Below, in pieces: positions 15,865 through 23,204 of a DNA stretch of 49,784 nucleotides. The first letter of the stretch is position 1, and every line of letters begins with the position of its first letter. The DNA comes from an uncultured Coriobacteriaceae bacterium (GTDB lineage Bacteria; Actinomycetota; Coriobacteriia; Coriobacteriales; Atopobiaceae), in the NCBI GenBank assembly GCA_902803315.1, contig CADCPM010000120.1:1-49784 (forward strand), in the 5' to 3' direction. Made by a program: the position numbers and the translations under genes. The notes under the pieces are model-generated. The model searched no databases and was not told the DNA's origin. It saw only the letters and a list, made by a program, of their open reading frames with translations.

Positions 15865-16746
15865 CTATTTCTTGGTTGCCTGCTCCATGGCGTCCTCCAG
15901 AAGGCTCGCAGCCTCCTCGGTGGAATCAACCACGTCCTCGTCCGCCCTCCAGAGCTTTTTGGTATCCACCTCGTCGCCTGATGCGATGACGTCAATCTCG
16001 GCCTTCATGAGCTCCCAGCGGTGCGCCGCCTCGGACTTTGCGGTGCCAAGCGTGTCCTTGGCCGTGCCGTTACTGTCGTTGGGGATGGATGGCACTTCCA
16101 GGGCTGCGATGGCCTTGTTTGCCTCGTCGCAAATGCTTGCGGCTTCCTTTAGCTTGTCCGCCTGCTGGGAATCGTCATTCGATATGCTGTTGAGCAGCGT
16201 TTGGAGCTTGGTCGCGTGGTCTTTGTCGGTTGAGACGACCTTCCTCACGAAATCGCGAACCTCGGTGGGAGTGCCGGCATAGGCGCTTGCGCTCAGGCAG
16301 TCGTCTATCGTGTCGCCAAAGGGTGCAATCTGGTAGTCCAGGACGTCAGCGACCGGTGCGGTTCCGGACTCGCGCTTGTTCGAGCTGGAGGTTGAGCCGT
16401 TGGTGCCACCGTAGCCGTTGAGCTCGTTTTCGTATTGCTTTAGGAACTCCTCGAAGTCCATGTTGTACATGTCGTCCAGGTTTAGGTTCTCGTTGGGAGC
16501 TGAGTACGGTGTGTACGTGCTGTTTCTACCGCTCGACGAGATCCCCTGCGACGCAACCCCAACGATGGCGGCCACGCACCCCGCGCTCGCAAGCGAAAGC
16601 ACGAGCAGGGCGCCGATTGCCACGGCGGTGATCACGTAAGCGAACGGCCCGGAGTTTTCGTTGTCCTTAGAGGTGGTGGCGCTTGCGGTTTCGATGACAG
16701 TCGGCTCTTTGGGCCTCTCGTCTGGCTTGTTCGTATTGGCGTTCAT
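15865..16746 (-). CDS. Membrane-anchored hypothetical protein
   Basis: A 293-aa protein with a charged, Thr/Ser-rich cytosolic tail of about 33 residues, one membrane helix at about 35-67 (YVITAVAIGALLVLSLASAG) and a low-complexity extracytoplasmic linker rich in Ser, Asn and Gly (about 70-128). A helical, acidic C-terminal domain of about 150 residues follows. No catalytic motif is recognised. It lies between the nudix gene and thyA on the same strand (58 and 32 bases), so it is likely co-transcribed, though a link to nucleotide metabolism is not evident. Confidence 0.75.
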   Translation of the reverse strand: MNANTNKPDERPKEPTVIETASATTSKDNENSGPFAYVITAVAIGALLVLSLASAGCVAAIVGVASQGISSSGRNSTYTPYSAPNENLNLDDMYNMDFEEFLKQYENELNGYGGTNGSTSSSNKRESGTAPVADVLDYQIAPFGDTIDDCLSASAYAGTPTEVRDFVRKVVSTDKDHATKLQTLLNSISNDDSQQADKLKEAASICDEANKAIAALEVPSIPNDSNGTAKDTLGTAKSEAAHRWELMKAEIDVIASGDEVDTKKLWRADEDVVDSTEEAASLLEDAMEQATKK

Positions 16747-16804
16747 AACGGTCCTTCCGTTCTACGGTAGTTGTTACATTCTATCGCAAAGGCACAGGGC
16801 AGCT

Positions 16805-17224
16805 CTAGAGGTGCTCCGCTTGGAAGAGGTGGTCCCAGTAAATGCCGACCATGCGCGCGAGCTCCTCGTGCTCCTTCGTCCATCGTGCCTGCGCGAGTTC
16901 CTCTCGGTTGAGCCATCGGAGGCGCTCGTTTTGCGCATGCGGCTCTTCTGCGGGCAAGGGCGAGCACACGTAGCATTCCATGGTCGAAGGGTGGCCATCA
17001 TCCTCGCAATCCTGCGTGTGGAGAAGCCATGTGGTGGAGAGGCGGCATCCGAGCTCATCTTTGGCGAGACGCTTGCATGCGCTTACGGGGTTCTCGCCTT
17101 CCTGCGGGCGGGTGGCGGGAAACTCGCATTCTTGGTCTTGGGTCTTGTCTGTGTGACCACAGACAAGCACACTCATGTTCTTGCACACTATAGCAACTAC
17201 AGTCGCTGGGCCGTCTTTTGGCAT
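16805..17224 (-). CDS. Nudix-fold protein with degenerate Nudix box
   Basis: A 139-aa protein in the MutT/Nudix size range. The box region reads QEGENPVSACKRLAKDELG: relative to the consensus GEx7REUxEE, the first catalytic Glu is L53 and the next is D56, with E57 kept, so metal binding may be weakened. The fold is otherwise plausible (late ECYVCSPLPAEEP and LRWLNREELAQ as in MutT). The ATG at 17224 follows GGAGG. As first gene of an operon ending in thyA-folA, a role in sanitising or turning over nucleotides is a reasonable inference. Confidence 0.65.
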   Translation of the reverse strand: MPKDGPATVVAIVCKNMSVLVCGHTDKTQDQECEFPATRPQEGENPVSACKRLAKDELGCRLSTTWLLHTQDCEDDGHPSTMECYVCSPLPAEEPHAQNERLRWLNREELAQARWTKEHEELARMVGIYWDHLFQAEHL

Positions 17225-17259
17225 ATGTGCCTCCAAACTTAAGACAAACCATGTCGTAT

Positions 17260-17271
17260 AAGTGTACACTT
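17260..17271. promoter_or_regulatory. 12-bp perfect palindrome in a divergent gap
   Basis: AAGTGTACACTT sits midway between the divergent nudix gene (starts 17224) and the membrane protein (starts 17308). The position suggests an operator or overlapping promoters; no regulator can be named. Confidence 0.3.
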
Positions 17272-17307
17272 GTGCAGTCGCGTTGAAATACGGCGAAGGG
17301 AAGTGCG

Positions 17308-17805
17308 ATGGCCAAGAACCCCGTGTATGAGATGGACGAGGACGCCGGATACCAAAGTACGGAAACATACAAGACCTTTAGCCCCGAACGTCGTCGTCAG
17401 GTCAATGCGTACAAGAAGGACTGCAACATTTCCGACGAGCATATGATGTTGCTTATGTACAAGCAGGATCTGGAGATGGTTCCCGAGGAGTTGCGAAAGA
17501 AGGGCGATACCGCGACCTATGGCATGCTCATAGTTGGGGTGCTTTTGGTCTTTAGCTCCATTCAATCTGCCATGAACGGGAGTGGCGGGGTCAACGTGCC
17601 GCTCATCTTCCTTGCGGTGGGCTCGTTCGCGCTTGTTGCGGTCGTTTACTACACGGGTGCGCTCAATCCCTACAAGCGCATGGTTCGCGATGTGAACAAG
17701 CGCTTGAAGAAGATGCCCGAGGTGCCGGACTTCTACGAGTGGGCGCATGAGCATCCCACGAAGGAAGACAGAAAGATGGCAAAGAGGGCGAAGTCGAGGC
17801 GCTAA
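17308..17805 (+). CDS. Small membrane protein, hypothetical
   Basis: A 165-aa protein with a charged N-terminal region (about 70 residues), two membrane helices at about 72-88 (YGMLIVGVLLVFSSI) and 97-118 (VPLIFLAVGSFALVAVVYY), and a very basic C-terminus ending KRAKSRR. The family is not recognised. GAAGGGAAG precedes the ATG. The TAA stop is the first part of the palindromic repeat that follows. Confidence 0.7.
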   Translation: MAKNPVYEMDEDAGYQSTETYKTFSPERRRQVNAYKKDCNISDEHMMLLMYKQDLEMVPEELRKKGDTATYGMLIVGVLLVFSSIQSAMNGSGGVNVPLIFLAVGSFALVAVVYYTGALNPYKRMVRDVNKRLKKMPEVPDFYEWAHEHPTKEDRKMAKRAKSRR

Positions 17806-17837
17806 CCCTAATTTGGTGATAGTCCCTAAGTTAGGGT
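17805..17837. repeat. Convergent-gene palindrome, diverged copy
   Basis: Arms ACCCTAA (17805-17811) and TTAGGGT (17831-17837) with a drifted centre (TTTGGTGATAGTCCCTAAG). The plus-strand stop TAA ends in it at 17805 and the minus-strand thioesterase stop is its right-arm TTA (17831-17833), so it closes both genes. Confidence 0.75.
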
Positions 17838-18550
17838 CGGCCGACCATGCGCACGATGGCGAAGCTTTCGGCGCCACCGTCGGTTAGGTCCACCGCATAG
17901 CCGCCCTCCTCCACATGCAACCTTGGCACGATGGTGTTGCCCAGCTTTGCGGCCTTCTTGTACTGCGCGCTGAGGCGCCAGGGAATAAAGTCCTTGTCGC
18001 GTTCACGCACCGCATAGTCCGCCATGGCGATGTATTGGCCGTTGTTCACGTGGTTGTTTGTGTCGAGGTGTTGCTGCGCCACGACGATGGGGTCTAAGGG
18101 TGTGCCTTCGCCCGCAAGCTTGATCTTTCGCTGCGTGGGCGGAAGGTCAACCGGTTCCTCCTCGCTAAAGTACACATGCTCGAACTCCGGTATGCGCATG
18201 GCGCGTCCACGCTGCGTGTCGAAGGCAAACCAAAGCGAATCGGCGCGAATAAGGTCTTCTTCGTCTTTGGTCTTAAGGGTGAAGTAGCGATGTGCCATCG
18301 TGGCGGACTGCATTGAACTCCAGGTGCTCACGCGTATGGGCTCCGTAAAGCGGGGAATGCGGTCGATCTGGATCTGCCACGCCGCCACGAACCACGCAAA
18401 GTGTCGCTCTGCGCAATAGGCTATGCCGTGGCCGAGGCTTTCGGTGTGGAACGTCGAGCAGTCCTGGAAATAGTTGATGATTGACGGTATGGAGAGCGTA
18501 AGGTCGGTGTTGCATTCGCTGTATCGAACGGTGCTATCGAAAGAGTACAT
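17831..18550 (-). CDS. Acyl-ACP thioesterase (FatA/FatB-like)
   Basis: A 239-aa double hot-dog thioesterase that would release free fatty acids from acyl-carrier protein in the cytoplasm. The first hot-dog half begins YSFDSTVRYSECNTD with an INYFQDC segment; the second carries the DTNNHVNNGQY signature of the acyl-ACP thioesterase active site near residues 165-175. The ATG at 18550 is preferred because AAAGGA precedes it; an ATG at 18592 adds 14 residues but has no ribosome site. It is divergent from the HAD gene. Confidence 0.85.
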   Translation of the reverse strand: MYSFDSTVRYSECNTDLTLSIPSIINYFQDCSTFHTESLGHGIAYCAERHFAWFVAAWQIQIDRIPRFTEPIRVSTWSSMQSATMAHRYFTLKTKDEEDLIRADSLWFAFDTQRGRAMRIPEFEHVYFSEEEPVDLPPTQRKIKLAGEGTPLDPIVVAQQHLDTNNHVNNGQYIAMADYAVRERDKDFIPWRLSAQYKKAAKLGNTIVPRLHVEEGGYAVDLTDGGAESFAIVRMVGRP

Positions 18551-18650
18551 GTATGAGTCCTTTGGCTGTTTTCTATAGGCGAATTTGTCCATTCGATATT
18601 ACTATAGACGCAATACGCACGTTATGTAAGAGAGTCGGCAAGGAGAAGTA

Positions 18651-19316
18651 ATGGTTCAGGGCGTGATTTTTGACATGGACGGGCTCATGTTCGACACGGA
18701 ACCCGTGTGGGGAGCCTGTTGGAGGCCGGTGTGCGCGAAGTACGGCATGGAGGACCGCGTTACCGAAGAGATGGTGGCCGGCGTGCGCGGGCGTGCGGGC
18801 GACACCATGATCGCGGCACTTAAAAAGTACCTTGGCGAGGACGCGCCCGTAGACAAGATCTGGGAAGACGAAAAGGATATGGTGCACGAGCTTGTGGCGA
18901 CGCAGGGCGTTCCCAAGAAGCCAGGCCTGGACGACCTGCTTGAGTACCTCCACGACTGTGCCATCCCCATGGCGGTGGCGTCCTCGAACATCCGCGAGGC
19001 GATTCGCAAGAACTTGGAGAATGCGCGCCTGGAGCAATACTTTGACGTGCTCGTTTCGGGCGAGGCGTTGGGCCGCGGCAAGCCGGATCCGCTCATCTTC
19101 CTCAAGACGGCAGAGGAGCTGGGAACGGTTCCCTCGAAGACGGTAGTACTGGAAGACAGCTTCAACGGCGTCGAGGCCGGTGCCAACGGTGGCTTTATTA
19201 CCGTAATGGTCCCCGATCTCGCCCAGCCGGACGAGCACATACGTGGTTTGGCCACCGCCGTGGTCGATCGCCTGGACAAGGTAATTGACCTTCTGGAGTC
19301 GGGTGCCATCGGCTGA
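18651..19316 (+). CDS. HAD-superfamily phosphatase (beta-phosphoglucomutase-like)
   Basis: A 221-aa HAD subfamily IA protein. Motif I FDMDGLMFDTE (nucleophile D8, acid D10), motif II VASSN, motif III GKPDPLIF and motif IV VLEDSFNGVEAG are all intact. It probably dephosphorylates a sugar or other small phosphate ester or isomerises a hexose phosphate; the cap domain does not tell which. The ribosome site AAGGAGAAG precedes the ATG. azlC and azlD follow in the same direction. Confidence 0.88.
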   Translation: MVQGVIFDMDGLMFDTEPVWGACWRPVCAKYGMEDRVTEEMVAGVRGRAGDTMIAALKKYLGEDAPVDKIWEDEKDMVHELVATQGVPKKPGLDDLLEYLHDCAIPMAVASSNIREAIRKNLENARLEQYFDVLVSGEALGRGKPDPLIFLKTAEELGTVPSKTVVLEDSFNGVEAGANGGFITVMVPDLAQPDEHIRGLATAVVDRLDKVIDLLESGAIG

Positions 19317-19321
19317 TTTGC

Positions 19322-19330
19322 TGCTATACT
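19322..19330 (+). promoter_or_regulatory. Extended -10 directly before azlC, possible leaderless start
   Basis: TGCTATACT ends only eight bases before the azlC ATG, and no Shine-Dalgarno sequence is visible. A transcript from it would begin at or next to the ATG. Confidence 0.35.
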
Positions 19331-19338
19331 TCCTGCCC

Positions 19339-20040
19339 ATGAGCAACGTTAGGAATGCAATAGGGGAGAGCTTGAAGGCGGCCCTTCCAGTGATGTTGGG
19401 CTATGTGGTAATCGGGCTTCCATGTGGTTTGATGGAGGACGCCATTGGCTTTACGCCCCTGCAGTGCTTCTTGCTCTCGTGCACCTTCTATTCGGGCGCG
19501 GGGCAGTTCATGATTCCCAACCTTTGGCTCGCAGGCACGCCGCTGTACTCCATCATTGCGAGCGTGTCCTTCGTAAACTCCAGGCAGATTCTGTATTCGG
19601 CGGCCTTCTCACCGTTCTTTCGCAACGTGGGACGGCTGCTCTCGTTCTTCTTTGCCGCCACGGTTACCGACGAGAGCTTTGGCGTAAACATGGAACGCTT
19701 TGGCGCCAGCAAGAGCTGGGATGCCACACACGCCCTGTTGGTAAACCTATTCAGTATGTTTACGTGGAGCATCGCGAACGCCTTGGGATGTGCGCTGGGC
19801 GCCCTCATAGACCTGCCGCTTGTTATAACCTCCTTTGCCATGACCTCCATTTTCATTTGTCTGCTCGTTACGCAGACGATCACGCGCAAGACGGGGGTTG
19901 TCATCGCGGTGTCTGCCGCAGGCGTCGCGCTGTGCAAGCTGGTCGGGCTCAGCGGGCCGGCCATCCTTCTTGGCGCCCTTACCGGAGTGGTGGCCGGCCT
20001 TATATATGGTAGGAGGGAGCGGGCGCATGGGTACCACTGA
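19339..20040 (+). CDS. azlC: AzlC family branched-chain amino acid exporter, large subunit
   Basis: A 233-aa membrane protein of the AzlC/LIV-E family with the typical GESLKAALPVMLGYVVIGLPCG opening segment, the SGAGQF motif in the second helix and about seven to eight membrane spans. With AzlD it exports branched-chain amino acids or related compounds (family knowledge). The ATG at 19339 lies 22 bases after the HAD gene and has no clear ribosome site. The gene overlaps azlD by 14 bases. Confidence 0.88.
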   Translation: MSNVRNAIGESLKAALPVMLGYVVIGLPCGLMEDAIGFTPLQCFLLSCTFYSGAGQFMIPNLWLAGTPLYSIIASVSFVNSRQILYSAAFSPFFRNVGRLLSFFFAATVTDESFGVNMERFGASKSWDATHALLVNLFSMFTWSIANALGCALGALIDLPLVITSFAMTSIFICLLVTQTITRKTGVVIAVSAAGVALCKLVGLSGPAILLGALTGVVAGLIYGRRERAHGYH

Positions 20041-20362
20041 CTTCCTCATACTCTATGTGTGCACCTTGGGATCCATGCTGGCATGCCGGTGCATCCCCCT
20101 GTTCTTGCTCAAGGGCCGCGAGCTTTCGCCCACCGTAAGCGAGGCGTTGGGCCTCATACCAGCGGCTGCCTTCGCGGCGCTGGTGGCAAACGACCTCTTT
20201 TCGCCGGAAGCGATCGCAAGCGATCCCGTTCGCGGCATGCTTCCCTTTGTGGCGGCACTGCCGGTGGTTGTGGTGGCCAGAAAGAGCGGATCGCTCATAT
20301 GGAGCGCGCTTGTGGGAATGCTTGCCTACGCCTGCCTTCTTTTTGCTACCGGATCGCTGTAG
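20027..20362 (+). CDS. azlD: AzlD family transporter small subunit
   Basis: A 111-aa protein with four hydrophobic segments, the normal size and layout of AzlD (lengths near 100-110). The segment RCIPLFLL and the conserved LIPAAAFAALV fit the family. The ATG at 20027 overlaps the end of azlC and uses AGGAGG at 20011-20016 within azlC, so translation is coupled. Confidence 0.85.
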   Translation: MGTTDFLILYVCTLGSMLACRCIPLFLLKGRELSPTVSEALGLIPAAAFAALVANDLFSPEAIASDPVRGMLPFVAALPVVVVARKSGSLIWSALVGMLAYACLLFATGSL

Positions 20363-20514
20363 CGCATCAATTTTTGTTGAATATCGTTTAAACATACCGT
20401 TCACGGAAATTTATTGCCTAAAACCGATTGATTGGGTATATGCGCCCGCGATTTAGGTATATAAGGTAACAGGGATGGTACTCATAAACGTTATTTTTTT
20501 GGGAGGTGATTGTC
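20363..20514 (+). promoter_or_regulatory. AT-rich leader before the 62-aa small protein
   Basis: A 152-base AT-rich gap with TATATA-like -10 candidates near 20457 and a T-run just before the ribosome site. The site GGGAGGTGAT at 20501-20510 matches the 16S 3' end over its whole length, which is unusually strong for this window. Confidence 0.45.
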
Positions 20515-20703
20515 ATGATGTCGCCTGAAGCAAATGACTTTGGATCGGAGTTTCTGCCTGGTAAGGACAAGGAGCCAAAGGACGTAACAATGCGCGCAAT
20601 GAAGCGGAGATTCGACGGGCTGGTTGCCACGCCCATCAATTCGGTGATATCCACTTGGCGCGATGGCTTTGCCAAGCATGACGCGCCCCGCAACAGGCAT
20701 TAA
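20515..20703 (+). CDS. Small protein, 62 aa, unknown
   Basis: An ATG at 20515 (or 20518) follows an ideal ribosome site and the frame ends at 20703, with an intrinsic terminator 42 bases later, so this looks like a real, well-expressed monocistronic small gene. The product is soluble and charged: MMSPEANDFGSEFLPGKD, then a basic centre (MRAMKRRFDGL), ending KHDAPRNRH. No membrane span, cysteine pair or double-glycine leader is visible. I do not recognise a family. A regulatory or stress small protein is possible but not supported directly. Confidence 0.65.
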   Translation: MMSPEANDFGSEFLPGKDKEPKDVTMRAMKRRFDGLVATPINSVISTWRDGFAKHDAPRNRH

Positions 20704-20745
20704 GCAACCGACATCGCAGCTTAAACGCACAACCAAGCCAAACAG

Positions 20746-20776
20746 GAGCCATTCAAAAGCGAATGGCTCTTTTCTT
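20746..20776 (+). terminator. Intrinsic terminator after the small protein
   Basis: GAGCCATTC (20746-20754) and GAATGGCTC (20761-20769) form a perfect 9-bp stem with a six-base loop, followed by TTTTCTT. Confidence 0.9.
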
Positions 20777-20797
20777 ATGTATCATGGTCACCATGGG

Positions 20798-20820
20798 GCA
20801 AAAAGGGGACAGCCTCCTTA
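20798..20820. repeat. Decayed GGGGACAG repeat copy
   Basis: AAAAGGGGACAGCCTCCTTA keeps the AAGGGGACAG half of the palindrome family seen at convergent gene ends, but here lies upstream of the DUF389 gene between two plus-strand genes. Confidence 0.4.
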
Positions 20821-20844
20821 TGCGCGCTTTGGGGGGTACGCAGC

Positions 20845-21921
20845 ATGCATGAGCGAACGTTTGGGGCACAGGTAAGGCGCATCTTTAAGATTCGCAAGCG
20901 TGACGTAGGTCACAAGACCCTCAGGAAGCGCATTATCGATGGCGCGGAAATAGACGGGCTTCACATCTATCAACTCATAGCTGCGATGATAATCGCTTCG
21001 ATTGGCCTTAACGTCAACTCAACCGAGGCAATTATCGGCGCAATGCTCATCTGCCCGCTCATGGGTTCCGTAATCGCTATTGCGTATTCCATATCCGCGT
21101 TGGACATGAGGCTCCTCAGGGGCTCCATCGTTGGCCTTCTTGTTCAGGTGGGCGTATGCCTGCTGACCTCTACGCTGTATTTCGTCATCTCGCCCTTGTC
21201 CAACACCACCTCCGAGCTGCTCACGAACTCGAGCGCAACGGTATGGGACGTGCTCATTGCCTTTGTGGGTGGTTTCGCAGGCGCGTTGGGCATTACGCGC
21301 AAGCAGGAACCTGCCACCCTGATCGCGGGCGTGGCCGTGGCAACGGCCCTCATGCCGCCGCTCTGCTCCACCGGTTTTGGCCTATCCATGCGCGACCTAC
21401 CCTTGGCAGCCGCAGCGCTCTACGAGTTCCTCATAAACGTGGTGTTCATAGCGTTTGGATCGGAGATCGTATTTGTGATTTTGCACGTGCCGCTCAAGAG
21501 CGACCTAGATGGCGACGGTATCGTAACCGCCGAGGAAATGGCGGAGGCAGAGATGCGGTCCAGGAGGCTTCGTCGCCGCCTGATTTTCTTCTCTATAATA
21601 TTTGCGGTGCCGTGCCTGTTCTTCTCGCACCGGGTCGTATACAAGGCGATGCAGGAGAACGGAACCGTGTTTGAGGTACAAGATACCTACAACACGCAGA
21701 GCGTCACCAAACAGCTTTCCGCCTTGTGCAAGGAGTTCAAGTCGTATCGCATTGGCCAACTGGACTCGTACGACCAAAAGGAGGACAAACTCAACCAGCG
21801 CACCATTGCCACTGTTACGCTCTCGACCGACATCGACGAGGATCGCAAGGTACGATTGGAGCAGTTTTTGAAGGTGGCCGTAGATGGCATCGACGAGGTC
21901 GTGTTCGAGGTGGAAAAGTAG
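20845..21921 (+). CDS. DUF389 (TIGR00341-type) membrane protein with EF-hand loop
   Basis: A 358-aa protein of the DUF389 family of unknown function. The core from about residue 40 to 215 has six hydrophobic segments with the family motifs NSTEAIIGAMLICPLMG and AGVAVATALMPPLCSTG. Between this core and a further helix (about 245-262) lies DLDGDGIVTAEE at 220-231, which fits the 12-residue EF-hand calcium loop at positions 1, 3, 5, 6, 8 and 12. The C-terminal 95 residues are soluble. The ATG at 20845 is preceded by a G-run (GGGGGG). The stop is 11 bases from the convergent DUF2804 gene. Confidence 0.85.
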   Translation: MHERTFGAQVRRIFKIRKRDVGHKTLRKRIIDGAEIDGLHIYQLIAAMIIASIGLNVNSTEAIIGAMLICPLMGSVIAIAYSISALDMRLLRGSIVGLLVQVGVCLLTSTLYFVISPLSNTTSELLTNSSATVWDVLIAFVGGFAGALGITRKQEPATLIAGVAVATALMPPLCSTGFGLSMRDLPLAAAALYEFLINVVFIAFGSEIVFVILHVPLKSDLDGDGIVTAEEMAEAEMRSRRLRRRLIFFSIIFAVPCLFFSHRVVYKAMQENGTVFEVQDTYNTQSVTKQLSALCKEFKSYRIGQLDSYDQKEDKLNQRTIATVTLSTDIDEDRKVRLEQFLKVAVDGIDEVVFEVEK

Positions 21922-21932
21922 CGCGCGTTGCG

Positions 21933-22976
21933 TTAGTAGCGGTTGTGAATGTGCTCGGCCGAGGCACGAAGGCCACGTATCTGCAGCTCTGACCCGTCGT
22001 CGAGAACGACGTGCCCGGTAAGGGTGCCAAACACCTGGTGCTGGTTGGACCTTACGATGCCGCCTACGTTGATGTTGTCCACGCGATCGATCGAGGGTGC
22101 GAAGACAAGGTCGAGCCTTCCCTCGTTGTCGGTAAGGTGCCACGGCTCCATATAGGCGTACCCGCCGTCCGCGGCTGAGGGGATTCCAAAGTCGACCTCG
22201 TCCAGCTTGTGGGCCACTCCGTCCACGAACGCCATGTTCTCGCTGGCGGCATGGGTGTTGCCAAACCCGTAGCCGAGGTTGAGGGCCACCACGTGTCCGT
22301 CTTGGTATCCTTGGGCGGCAGCCCAATACCACACGTTGTCGTAGGTCCAGACGCCGCGGCCCCAGTCGAGCAGCGCGAGCGAGTCCTGCGACTCGAACTG
22401 GTGGAAGAGGCCGCCCCACCTAAAGCCGCCGAGCGCCCGCATGCCGAGCACCTTGCGGTTGTAGTAGAAGGCCTTGGGGTTCTCGTCCCATGGCGTGCAT
22501 ATGACCATGGAGTCGCGCGGAAAGCGGTCGAGAAGCAGCTCCACTTCCAGGTCGGCGTCGTCGCTAAAGCGAGCCATGAAAAACGAGAGCCGCCGCGTAC
22601 TGCCCTCGTGTGCGAACCTTACCCGGCAACGCTTGTTCTCCCATACGATGTCTCCCTCGTCGGAGCTGGTTGGGAGACCCATGCTGCCGAGGGGCATGAC
22701 GACCAGTTCGCTGGTGGTCTTGAAGGACCTGTTGTCGAAGTCCATTACGGAAGCCGACACCAGGCCAATGTAGCCGAGGTCCGAGAAGGTCAGAGCCACG
22801 GCGTACTTGTTATCGTTTATGAGGTAGTAGTCCCAGTCCTTGATCCTCATGCGAGGGGCCGCGATGCGGTCGTGGCCGTATTCGAACGGGGGGCGGAGCG
22901 CATAGCCTGGTTCGCGAAGCACCCCCTGCGTATCGAGTAGTGGGCCAGATCCACAAATGAGATGGTTGAGCGACAT
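21933..22976 (-). CDS. DUF2804 domain protein
   Basis: A 347-aa protein spanning the whole DUF2804 family length: N-terminal LLDTQGVLREPGYA, the middle RIKDWDYYLI and a C-terminal beta-rich domain with the conserved GVWTYDNVWYWAAAQG. It is soluble, without signal peptide; function unknown. The start at 22976 has an AGGGGG ribosome site. It is divergent from the CobW-type gene, with a large palindrome between them. Confidence 0.88.
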   Translation of the reverse strand: MSLNHLICGSGPLLDTQGVLREPGYALRPPFEYGHDRIAAPRMRIKDWDYYLINDNKYAVALTFSDLGYIGLVSASVMDFDNRSFKTTSELVVMPLGSMGLPTSSDEGDIVWENKRCRVRFAHEGSTRRLSFFMARFSDDADLEVELLLDRFPRDSMVICTPWDENPKAFYYNRKVLGMRALGGFRWGGLFHQFESQDSLALLDWGRGVWTYDNVWYWAAAQGYQDGHVVALNLGYGFGNTHAASENMAFVDGVAHKLDEVDFGIPSAADGGYAYMEPWHLTDNEGRLDLVFAPSIDRVDNINVGGIVRSNQHQVFGTLTGHVVLDDGSELQIRGLRASAEHIHNRY

Positions 22977-23015
22977 GATTGCCCCCTTCCGCTTGCGCCT
23001 TTGCTTTGCACGTTC

Positions 23016-23100
23016 CTGTCTACACCCGCGGCCGGCCCGCAAGCGGCGACTCACGAAGTGAACGAACGAAGCGAGCGCGGAGCCGCGCGGGCGTGGACAG
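23016..23100. repeat. Large palindromic element, divergent-gene family, copy 2
   Basis: Outer arms at 23016-23030 and 23086-23100 match at 13 of 15 positions. Inside is the core GCGGCGACTCACGAAGTGA followed by CGAAGCGAGCGCGG, shared with copies at 10144-10197 and 32964-33013 (reverse orientation). It lies between divergent DUF2804 and CobW-type genes. Confidence 0.8.
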
Positions 23101-23106
23101 TAACCT

Positions 23107-23136
23107 TTGCACCCAGATGCGCATGTTTGTTATACA
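23107..23136 (+). promoter_or_regulatory. Candidate promoter of the CobW-type gene
   Basis: TTGCAC (23107-23112) and TATACA (23131-23136) are spaced by 18 bases, about 70 bases before the start codon. TTGT-TAT-ACAA (23127-23137) is a short palindrome on the -10, possibly a metal-regulator site, though it does not match the Zur consensus. Confidence 0.4.
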
Positions 23137-23204
23137 AAGAGTATAGAATGCGGCATTTGCCGTGCTACACTTCACTGAGTCCGATTCGATAGAAGGTGTG
23201 TTTA

